Source of the DNA: Bacteroidaceae bacterium
Lineage (GTDB): Bacteria > Bacteroidota > Bacteroidia > Bacteroidales > Bacteroidaceae
Direction: 5' to 3'
DNA: 64,000 nucleotides
NCBI GenBank assembly: GCA_017416805.1
Contig: JAFQBB010000004.1
Span: forward strand, 1-64,000
A program made the translations under genes and the position numbers. The number at the start of each line of letters is the position of its first letter. The first letter of the stretch is position 1. The notes beneath the pieces were generated by a model. The model saw only the letters and a list, made by a program, of their open reading frames with translations. It ran no database searches and was not told the origin of the DNA. Shown piece after piece: positions 46,947 through 54,276 of this stretch.

Positions 46947-47956
46947 TCTATTATCTGTATCTGTTTTTTTGTAGGTGGTTCCACCCAATTCAATTCATCA
47001 AAAAGTGCAGCAATGTTATGAGTAGGGATAAACAGGTTCACATCTCCTCTGACACTGCCTTCTTTATTGTTTAATAAGGTATAAGGAATCGTAACATTCA
47101 TCACATGATTATACTTCAACACGGTATTCACAGCAAAAAATGTAGCTTTAACAGCTTTTGTTTCCAAAGATTCTATACCTACATAAAGACGGCATCCTTT
47201 GCTACGGAGATAAGAAATCCATTGACTAAGAGGTAAATCTATCTGTTGTTTCTTCAATCCATATTTCCGAACAGTCAGGCTCAGCCGAATATCTTCAGCC
47301 AGTTCTTCGGATAGGAGCAAATTGAAAACACTTTCTGCAGGATGCTCCATACTGAAGAGCAATTCAGTTTTTCCTCCGTCTGCTATTACGTAATAACAAT
47401 TGTCATTGATATCTTCTATCTGGTATGAATCTCCCTGTAACAGATAGAAATTGCCACCCAATGTCGTCAAATTCTCCTTCCGAAGAGTGTCTGACAAAAC
47501 CGGTTTATACACATAACTTAACAAGCCATCAAGAAAGTCCATTTCCAACTCCTTTAAATTCTTGCCTAAAAGCAATTGGCATGAAGCCGGAAAAGCCAAC
47601 TCGACCAATGGATAATCACCATTGAAAAGGGACATGCAATAACAATTCTCTCTCTCCGAAAATATGATTAAAGAACTGTCATTCAACAATGAGAGGCGTT
47701 CAAGTCCTCCTTGAAGAATACGTACATCATCACGCTCCATACGTGAACGTTGCTCCTCCTTGGTGAGTTTCCCCAACTCCGTCAGGTAACGTTCGGCAAA
47801 ATCATACACGACAACAGCATACGGTAACTCCTCAGAAACAGAGATTGCAGATTCACGCAAGTTGCCGTTTCCAAAAATGGTCTGCTGCCCCCTCAATGAC
47901 AGAGGGAGCAGCATCCATACCGTACAAGCTATTATTTTCAGTGTATTCTTAACCAC
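46943..47956 (-). CDS. Secreted 337-residue protein of the tubulin-like operon, unknown
   Basis: An exported protein; the N-terminus NTLKIIACTVWMLLPLSLRG is a signal peptide. The start is GTG at 47956, which overlaps the preceding stop by 8 nt (GTGGTTAA), favouring translational coupling. The mature part is mixed alpha/beta with no recognised family. Visible features are a helical segment with FAERYLTELGKLTKEEQRS near 55-75 and a C-terminal beta-rich domain (MNVTIPYTLLNNKEGSVRGD, LFIPTHNIAALFDELNW). Its stop overlaps the next start. Confidence 0.75.
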   Translation of the reverse strand: MVKNTLKIIACTVWMLLPLSLRGQQTIFGNGNLRESAISVSEELPYAVVVYDFAERYLTELGKLTKEEQRSRMERDDVRILQGGLERLSLLNDSSLIIFSERENCYCMSLFNGDYPLVELAFPASCQLLLGKNLKELEMDFLDGLLSYVYKPVLSDTLRKENLTTLGGNFYLLQGDSYQIEDINDNCYYVIADGGKTELLFSMEHPAESVFNLLLSEELAEDIRLSLTVRKYGLKKQQIDLPLSQWISYLRSKGCRLYVGIESLETKAVKATFFAVNTVLKYNHVMNVTIPYTLLNNKEGSVRGDVNLFIPTHNIAALFDELNWVEPPTKKQIQIIE

Positions 47957-48524
47957 CTATTATAAGTGTCTCAACATTACCATCAGCCTTGTACCATTTA
48001 CCGGTTACAAGGTGTCCATTTTCAAAGATTCCAATAACCTTCTCGCCCGGATTTGCTTCACGTTTCTTCAAATCGCGAGACTCAATGACATGTTTCTGCT
48101 TGAAGGTGAGCACACCATTATCGTCGTGCGGTTTTCCATCCTGCACTTTGCCTTGGAATACGGCATAGCCCAAATCCAATCCATCAGGTATGGCAACAGG
48201 TGTCTCCTCATCCACTTTTACAGGTTCTGTAACCACCTGTTCAACAGGTTCTTTTGCTGGTGTTTCTTCCTTCTTGTCTCCACCACCCATAAACAAAGCG
48301 GCGGCTCCTCCACCAAGGACTACTACAACTGCAGCAATGATGATAGGAAGTTTGCTCTTCTTCCCACCTGTAGAACCAGAAGGAGTTGCCACATCTTCTG
48401 TTACTTCTTCTAATGCTTCACCACAATCAGAGCATACAAACTCTGCATCATCATCGGTAATAATCTGTACCTTACCGGCCATACTACAAATACCGACATT
48501 ATTGCATCTGCCTTTTCTTTCCAT
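47949..48524 (-). CDS. Zinc-ribbon, single-TM protein with MORN-like C-terminal domain
   Basis: A 191-residue protein. Residues 1-45 form a Cys-rich zinc-ribbon-like module (RCNNVGICSMAG ... FVCSDCGEAL), cytoplasmic. Residues about 62-82 are one membrane helix (LPIIIAAVVVVLGGGAAALF) followed by a Lys/Glu/Pro/Thr/Val linker. The exported C-terminal part (YAVFQGKVQDGKPHDDNGVL ... FENGHLVTGKWYKADGN) has MORN-type G-x-x-x-x-G-K repeats. The topology would link the cytoplasmic tubulin-like protein, encoded 13 bp upstream, to periplasmic partners. ATG 48524 is chosen because the longer TTG start overlaps the preceding gene. Confidence 0.8.
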   Translation of the reverse strand: MERKGRCNNVGICSMAGKVQIITDDDAEFVCSDCGEALEEVTEDVATPSGSTGGKKSKLPIIIAAVVVVLGGGAAALFMGGGDKKEETPAKEPVEQVVTEPVKVDEETPVAIPDGLDLGYAVFQGKVQDGKPHDDNGVLTFKQKHVIESRDLKKREANPGEKVIGIFENGHLVTGKWYKADGNVETLIIGG

Positions 48525-48537
48525 AATTCTATATTTT

Positions 48538-51500
48538 TTAATCATTAAACTTTGTCAGTTCCTCTTTAGCAACCTTGAATGCACCATTGAAGGCTTTCAC
48601 TACAGGATCATTGATATTATTCTTATGAGCAGCCATGATACCACGCACATCCTCGGCCATTGCCTGACGCAAAACCTCCTGTTTGGCTATATGGCGGAAG
48701 TCACGCAATAGAGCTTCATTGACTTTCTCCTGTAAAGTTTCAGCAGCTTTCTCGTCAAGTTTTTCTGCACTCTTTTCAAGGTCACGACCTAATTGTACAG
48801 CATTCTCAATATCGGGCAATCCATCCTCATCCAAAGGAATCAATGCCAATTTTTCAATACCCGTTTCGGGATCTTCCATGGGTTGAAGGATTCCCATTCC
48901 TTTCGCTAACAACAGATACGGAAGCGCTTTTTGCATACGCTCTTTGCGTGCCTGTTCCAGCTCTTCATCCGTAGGTTTATAGAGTGAAGGAAGCGGTTTT
49001 TCGTAATCTTCCAATTGAGTTTCAAAACGTGCCACATCACCTTGAGCTGATGACATCAGGCGGTCATAACTTGTCCGCAAAACTTCTACACTCTTCAAAT
49101 AACGCGGTGTGATATTAGCCTCAAGGTTAACTACAACAATCTCGTTATTCTGACCTCCAGTAGAAACTTTACATCTTCCTTGCGGTGTCAAACTCTTAAT
49201 CATTTCTACGACCTCTTTTTGGAAGTCTTCATCCTCTTTATATTCGGGAATAACAACAAATGTACTTTCTGTTATTTTCGGCCCATCATTAACTTCGGAA
49301 GGATGATGTTTAGCCATCACTGCGGCATGACGAACCAGACGAGCAAGTTTATTCTTCAACCCAGGTTTGTTACCGTTAAACTCATCCTTCAGTTTCTGAA
49401 TAATATTTACTCCGATAAGTTTTTCGTAACCAATGATTCCATCCTTGCCATCCGGGCTTGCAAAGAATGTTTCAGCCAATGAAAGTCCACATTTTTCGGC
49501 AACAGCTACAATATTACCAACCTTCAACTTCTCGGCGGTTTCTTTGAAATTCTTCTTGTCCACACTCAGCAATTCCATAATCTTGTTACGTGTATCGGTC
49601 ACACGCATATCATTTTGTGCTGTTTGTTGGATAGCTCCTTGACAAATAGAATTCACCTTGTTTGCATCATAATTCTTGATGACAAGTCCCTTGCGACTCT
49701 GACTATCTTCATCCTCGTCCTTACAACGGCTTAATGCTTCAGCCTCAATAAGTTCTGCAGCTTTCAGGAATTGTTCATTCGTCTTATCGATATTGGCTTT
49801 TGTTGTTATCAACAGATTCAAGATTGTTTCAAGCAACTCTTTGGCAAATTGATAAGCATAATCAAACGTCATGCATATATATTTACTCTTTACAGCCAAT
49901 ACAAAATCATTGAGAATTTGATCTTTATTATTTGTCACGCCCAATTTGGAGAATAATCCCAATTTTCCCCACTCATCTTGAAGACGCAACATATCAGCAT
50001 CAGCCTTCTTCACGTTTGTAGCCATTCCTGCACGCATTCCATCTACAGAGTCCTTCTCTTCTGTAAGATTCACAATAATGGCATTCATCAATGCACTCAA
50101 CTGCATCAAGGATTTTTCACCTGTTTTCCACAAATTGAGCAAGTCAGCATTAATAGTTTCCACAATTCGCGTAGCAATGGCATCCTTTCCGAATTTTATT
50201 TTGTTCTCATAGAAATTTTGTACACCATTTTGCCCTTCCTCACGAATAGGACGGAATTCTTTGTTGAAGAAACGTTTTGTCAGATTATGGATAGCTAACA
50301 ACTTGTCATTATGTTTGATGTTATCATCGGCCATCATTTTCACGCGATAGTTATCCACCACATTGAATTCATCGTTGATTGTCCGCCAATTTTCTTTTTT
50401 ATGTTCTTCAAGAATAGGTTTTGACAAACAGAGATGCTCGCGGGTAATACACCAACGTGTTTTGCTCTCCTTACTTGTTGCATAAGAATAATCATCGTTT
50501 ACAATACTTTCACCCAAATATCCATTTTCGCGTGAAAGGTTATTGTATATCATTTGATTAATGGCCTGCAACGTAAAAGAATAGCCGAAATACTCCTTGA
50601 TTTCTTGTTCAGGAATTGCCAAGCGTTTGATTCCATAGGTCATGAACTTGAAAGAATGAGGACAACCATAATCCTCATACTTGGGATTTTCTCCACTTTC
50701 GGCACGATGGAAGAATTCTTCAGGGCTTTCACTCAATTGTGCAGCATCATCGCTTCGCAGATTAGCACTTATACCAGCAGTTTTCTGATAAATAAACTCT
50801 GCAATAGAGGCCGGCATAACCTTTTGAACATCGAATTTCACATTCTGATTGTTCTGCTCTGTCACGAGATAAGCTGAATAGAAAGGAAGCACTAACTTCA
50901 AGCGTTGGACTTCATATTCCCGTTCACCCACATTCCATGGATTGAACAATTGGTAATCCATTGCATTAAGTTCCGTAAGGGCAGCGTATCCGTTAGGCTG
51001 ATAATTGGCCGTTGAAGCCCATGCCGGATTAGGTATTTCATCAGGAAGCAGCAAGTAAAGCATAATCTTGAAGTTTTCAATATCGGGATACTTGCTACGC
51101 AATTGAGCTACGGCATCGACAATACTTCCACTACCTGTACCACCGGCCAAACCTGCTACCACATGAAAAGTCACACGTGAATTGGAGGGATTCAATTGGA
51201 GGTTGGCCACTTTAGTCCCTACCACCTTATTGAAGTTCTCTGCACCATTAGCAAAGAGCAAACGGCCAAGACGACGTTTCTGACCAGCTGCCCCTGAAGA
51301 GATTTTCGGATCATTAATAATGTTGCTCCACTTCGCATTGTCCCCTAACCAAGGTGCCAAATATTTGAAGCGATTCTTATTGTTCACATAATCCGCAAGA
51401 TTAGCAGCTTTGATTTCAACCACTGAATCATTATCAAGCTTTACACTCTGACCCATAACAGACCATTGTGCCGGGTCGTCCATCTGCAAATCGCGACCGC

Positions 51501-51639
51501 TTGACTCTACATACACGTAGTCAATCCACAGATCCTTGGGTTTCAATTCGCCCTTATATTTCTCGAAAATGAGTTTACGATAGGCAGCCAAGACACGTCC
51601 TCCGGTACCGCCCAAACCAATAATTAAATGATTTTCCAT
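48538..51639 (-). CDS. Tubulin/FtsZ-superfamily GTPase-like protein (Tubulin_2 type), 1033 residues
   Basis: The N-terminal 330 residues carry nucleotide-binding features of the tubulin superfamily. These are a T1-like loop IIGLGGTGGRVLAAYRK at residues 5-21 and the tubulin signature loop T4 VAGLAGGTGSGSIVDAVAQ at about 162-180, followed by FKIMLYLLLPDE. Residues about 360-1000 are long predicted helices rich in Lys/Glu (for example KEDVR/EEKDSVDG segments) with no recognised domain. This matches the prokaryotic tubulin-like family (Pfam Tubulin_2), far longer than FtsZ (about 400 residues). It probably binds GTP; polymerisation is not shown. It starts 35 bp after the membrane-protein gene and is the centre of an eight-gene operon. 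Confidence 0.85.
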   Translation of the reverse strand: MENHLIIGLGGTGGRVLAAYRKLIFEKYKGELKPKDLWIDYVYVESSGRDLQMDDPAQWSVMGQSVKLDNDSVVEIKAANLADYVNNKNRFKYLAPWLGDNAKWSNIINDPKISSGAAGQKRRLGRLLFANGAENFNKVVGTKVANLQLNPSNSRVTFHVVAGLAGGTGSGSIVDAVAQLRSKYPDIENFKIMLYLLLPDEIPNPAWASTANYQPNGYAALTELNAMDYQLFNPWNVGEREYEVQRLKLVLPFYSAYLVTEQNNQNVKFDVQKVMPASIAEFIYQKTAGISANLRSDDAAQLSESPEEFFHRAESGENPKYEDYGCPHSFKFMTYGIKRLAIPEQEIKEYFGYSFTLQAINQMIYNNLSRENGYLGESIVNDDYSYATSKESKTRWCITREHLCLSKPILEEHKKENWRTINDEFNVVDNYRVKMMADDNIKHNDKLLAIHNLTKRFFNKEFRPIREEGQNGVQNFYENKIKFGKDAIATRIVETINADLLNLWKTGEKSLMQLSALMNAIIVNLTEEKDSVDGMRAGMATNVKKADADMLRLQDEWGKLGLFSKLGVTNNKDQILNDFVLAVKSKYICMTFDYAYQFAKELLETILNLLITTKANIDKTNEQFLKAAELIEAEALSRCKDEDEDSQSRKGLVIKNYDANKVNSICQGAIQQTAQNDMRVTDTRNKIMELLSVDKKNFKETAEKLKVGNIVAVAEKCGLSLAETFFASPDGKDGIIGYEKLIGVNIIQKLKDEFNGNKPGLKNKLARLVRHAAVMAKHHPSEVNDGPKITESTFVVIPEYKEDEDFQKEVVEMIKSLTPQGRCKVSTGGQNNEIVVVNLEANITPRYLKSVEVLRTSYDRLMSSAQGDVARFETQLEDYEKPLPSLYKPTDEELEQARKERMQKALPYLLLAKGMGILQPMEDPETGIEKLALIPLDEDGLPDIENAVQLGRDLEKSAEKLDEKAAETLQEKVNEALLRDFRHIAKQEVLRQAMAEDVRGIMAAHKNNINDPVVKAFNGAFKVAKEELTKFND

Positions 51640-51674
51640 GATTTTATATTTTTGTATTTATGAGTTATCTTGTT

Positions 51675-52238
51675 CTAATCAAAATCCATCGGGAAACTTC
51701 CACCTAAAGAATTGCTACTCCGATAAGGGGTACGGCAATTGGCAATGACAAATGTACCAATCAACAGAAAGGCCAGCATCCACAACACCCGGCGAAGTAT
51801 GTAGAAATTGACCATTGCATTCAGTTCTTCTACGATAATCGAAGGTACCGACAATCCCGAATTAACATATTCTTCGATATCAACATCTAAAATGTACGTT
51901 TGAAGCATGGGATATTCTTCTGCCAAGTTTTCCAAAACCTGTTTATTTGATTGCAAAGAAGAATTTACCTCGCCAATTGTAATTCTTGAGGCATCAATAA
52001 AGGTTGAAATACCATTACCTATATCATTCACATAACCTTTTGCATAAAATCCCCCTACCAACAATACCGATTGATAACAAACGAGAATTGTCATAGAAAG
52101 AAGCAATATCCAAGATATGGGCTTGATTCTAACAGGAGCAAACAACTTTATCATCAACAACACAAGCCCGCCACTCAGCACCAAGGCAAGCAACAAGCCA
52201 AAAACCACACATGAAAAGATGTTGAACAATACGAACAT
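51675..52238 (-). CDS. Two-helix membrane protein, first gene of the tubulin-like operon
   Basis: A 187-residue inner-membrane protein. Hydrophobic helices lie at about 1-30 (LFNIFSCVVFGLLLALVLSG), 40-60 (SWILLLSMTILVCYQSVLLV) and 145-165 (VLWMLAFLLIGTFVIANC), around an about 80-residue, probably periplasmic, helical segment (GISTFIDASRITIGEVNSSL). Two or three crossings are possible. The start is ATG 52238, preceded by a GAGAGGAA Shine-Dalgarno-like sequence, rather than TTG 52262. No family recognised. As first gene of the operon it may be the membrane anchor of the tubulin-like protein. Confidence 0.75.
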   Translation of the reverse strand: MFVLFNIFSCVVFGLLLALVLSGGLVLLMIKLFAPVRIKPISWILLLSMTILVCYQSVLLVGGFYAKGYVNDIGNGISTFIDASRITIGEVNSSLQSNKQVLENLAEEYPMLQTYILDVDIEEYVNSGLSVPSIIVEELNAMVNFYILRRVLWMLAFLLIGTFVIANCRTPYRSSNSLGGSFPMDFD

Positions 52239-52477
52239 TTCCTCTCTTACATTTTTATACAATTGGGCGCTAAATTACTATTTTTATTTTAATAACATTT
52301 ACCCCCCCCATTTTTAACAGTAATTTAACGCTTATTCCTTCCATTATTAACAATTCTCTTAAAAATATACAATTCAAAAGCGATAGGACTTTAGAGAAGG
52401 CGAGAATCTGCAAGGAGGAGAAAGGAAAGAATAGAGAGATTAAGTCTGAGGAGGAAGAGGAAGAAAAGAGGAAGAGC
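52239..52477. other. Intergenic region upstream of the tubulin-like operon
   Basis: AT-rich. TAATTTAG on the minus strand near 52281-52274 resembles a -7 box with one mismatch. A run of eight C occurs at 52302-52309 and a purine-rich (GAGGAAGA) stretch at 52393-52475. No gene supported. Confidence 0.35.
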
Positions 52478-52521
52478 AAAAAAAACTCCCAGACGCGGGA
52501 GTGTTTTCTTCCGTGTCTGGG
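52478..52521 (-). terminator. Intrinsic terminator of the DUF362 gene
   Basis: On the minus strand CCCAGACACGG pairs with CCGCGTCTGGG, followed by a run of eight T (52485-52478). It is 35-78 bp past the DUF362 stop. Confidence 0.85.
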
Positions 52522-52555
52522 AAAAATATTTTTCAGGTAGGGCAAAAAAAATGCC

Positions 52556-53662
52556 TTACTTGTCGATGCTGATCAGCGTGTATTTCTTCGAGCCAAGACC
52601 TATCTTTTCGGCATGGTCGATGGTGTGGGTGCCGTGGCGGCTCTTGATGCGCTCGAGCAAGGGGCCATTGTCGTTGCCCTCCTCGGGTTTCACTTGGGTG
52701 ACGAGGTCGATGCAAGCCTGGTCAAGCGCTACGGGGTCGGTGGAGGCAAGGATGCCGATGTCCTTCAAGAGCGGTGCGGCGGGATAGGCATTGCAATCGC
52801 AATCGATGGACATGTTGTTCATCACGTTGATGTAAAGGATGCGCTCACCGTTTCCGAAGTAATCATGCACGGCTTGAGCAGCTGCGGCCATCGACTCGAG
52901 GAAGCCCATCTGATTACCGATGTGTCCCCACATTTCGTTCACCTTGTCGGTCACTCCTGCCGAGTGGATGTAAGCTTTGCCCGAAGCGGAAGCCACGCCG
53001 ATGGACTGGTTCTTCAGCACACCGCCGAAGCCCCCCATCTCGTGTCCCTTGAAGTGGGCAAGGTTTATCATGAAATCATAGTTCTGCAGGTTGGCTCCCA
53101 CGATGTTGTGCTTGATGTGGGTGGTGTCCTTCACGGGGATAATCAGGTCGCCGGCCGAATCCATGATGTCCACGTTGGCAATGTCGAAGAAACCATGTTC
53201 GCGAGCGGCTTCAATATGAGCCTCTGTAGTGTTCCGACGTCCACCGTATGCGGCATTACACTCTACGATAGTGCCATTCACCTTCTGCACCAGGTCCTTG
53301 ATGAGTTCGGGCTTCAAGAAGTTGCGCTTGTGGTCGGGCGCATGTTGCGCTTCGGGCTTGCGGTCGCTTGCCTTCTTGCCCACGGCTTCAAGCGCCTTTG
53401 CCATCTCTTCGGCCGACATTTGTGCCTGTCCCTTCTTGCGTCCGGGTTCACCGGTGCTTATCTTCACGGCCACGCGCCCTGTTGCCGGACGCCCAAGCGC
53501 CTCATACACCTTCACCAGTCCTTCGGGTGAGATGTCGGTAGTCATATATACTTTGGATGTTTCACTTGCCTGCTTTTCTGCGGCTTTTGCACTCTTGTTT
53601 CCACATGAAGAGAGTGTGAATAGGGCCATAGCGGCCACAAGGAGGATGCTTGTTCTTTTCAT
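52556..53662 (-). CDS. DUF362-domain lipoprotein
   Basis: A 368-residue exported protein. The lipoprotein signal peptide is MKRTSILLVAAMALFTLSSC (Cys 20). The DUF362 domain follows: RVAVKISTGEPG near 65-77, VEC-AAYGGRRNTTEAH near 135-150, FMINLAHFKGHEMGGFGGVLK, and a Cys pair SIDCDCNAYP plus DPVALDQACIDLV. DUF362 proteins are often linked to iron-sulfur chemistry, but here only a few Cys remain and no ferredoxin motif is seen. ATG 53662 is preferred (lipoprotein start); ATG 53674 would overlap vapD by 8 nt. Confidence 0.88.
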   Translation of the reverse strand: MKRTSILLVAAMALFTLSSCGNKSAKAAEKQASETSKVYMTTDISPEGLVKVYEALGRPATGRVAVKISTGEPGRKKGQAQMSAEEMAKALEAVGKKASDRKPEAQHAPDHKRNFLKPELIKDLVQKVNGTIVECNAAYGGRRNTTEAHIEAAREHGFFDIANVDIMDSAGDLIIPVKDTTHIKHNIVGANLQNYDFMINLAHFKGHEMGGFGGVLKNQSIGVASASGKAYIHSAGVTDKVNEMWGHIGNQMGFLESMAAAAQAVHDYFGNGERILYINVMNNMSIDCDCNAYPAAPLLKDIGILASTDPVALDQACIDLVTQVKPEEGNDNGPLLERIKSRHGTHTIDHAEKIGLGSKKYTLISIDK

Positions 53663-53666
53663 ATTC

Positions 53667-53948
53667 TTAGGCATTCTTCACTAATTCCGTAAAATTTGAC
53701 CAGTTCTCAACTTTATATCCGCGAATGTCACGAACAGAATTCTTAAACCAATCAATTTTAGACAAATCCATAATGGCCTTTATAACATTAGCCAAATCAT
53801 CACTCGATGTCATATAGGTACTCCCTTGAATCCATTCAAAACCATCTTTTTTCAAGAGTTCCTTTATCTCGTAATAAGCATTGTTATAAGGCTCACCATA
53901 GTGTTGTCTCAATTCTGAGACAGACATATCAAAACTTATTGCAAACAT
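53667..53948 (-). CDS. vapD: VapD-type endoribonuclease toxin (Cas2-like fold)
   Basis: A 93-residue protein clearly similar to VapD of Helicobacter and Haemophilus: [40 protein letters not shown], and [20 protein letters not shown]. The ferredoxin-like Cas2-type ribonuclease fold has a conserved Asp (FD, residue 7) after the first strand. VapD homologues cleave RNA and act as toxins in some species. Its start overlaps the 3' end of the upstream small gene by 13 nt, the usual antitoxin-toxin arrangement. It is not near a CRISPR array. Confidence 0.9.
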   Translation of the reverse strand: MFAISFDMSVSELRQHYGEPYNNAYYEIKELLKKDGFEWIQGSTYMTSSDDLANVIKAIMDLSKIDWFKNSVRDIRGYKVENWSNFTELVKNA

Positions 53949-54127
53949 GAAACATCAACGGGTTTAAACAAGTCCAACTGACCGAAAAATATCACACCAT
54001 CTTCAGTCTTAGCCGAAATTACAATCCCTACAAAAGGATTATTTTCAACCTCTATGACTTTCCCACTCACCCAATCTGACAATTTAGTCAAATCAGGGGA
54101 AATTTCTACTGAATCACCTATTTTCAT
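53936..54127 (-). CDS. Putative antitoxin paired with VapD
   Basis: A 63-residue small beta-rich protein ([20 protein letters not shown], then [20 protein letters not shown] and [14 protein letters not shown]), similar to short proteins that I recall upstream of vapD in Bacteroidales. Likely a small SH3-like barrel. The overlap with vapD and the shared promoter suggest it is the cognate antitoxin; direct evidence is absent. -7 box TATCTTTG at 54159-54152. Confidence 0.7.
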   Translation of the reverse strand: MKIGDSVEISPDLTKLSDWVSGKVIEVENNPFVGIVISAKTEDGVIFFGQLDLFKPVDVSCLQ

Positions 54128-54151
54128 ATCCTTACAATTTATTTATGTGCG

Positions 54152-54159
54152 CAAAGATA
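54152..54159 (-). promoter_or_regulatory. -7 box for the antitoxin-vapD pair
   Basis: TATCTTTG on the minus strand, about 25 nt before the antitoxin ATG. Confidence 0.55.
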
Positions 54160-54276
54160 AAGAAAAGCCCAAACATATCAGTACTATTTCCCTCTTTTTT
54201 TACTTTTTTCAATCTCGCACATACGTTTCGGCCACTTTTTCCGTTTGGATGAAATATAAGCAAGAAAGAGGAAAAT

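Noticed and set aside
52270-52545. 91-codon minus-strand ORF before the tubulin-like operon
   Set aside because: Mirrors a GAGGAAG-rich tract and overlaps a good intrinsic terminator.
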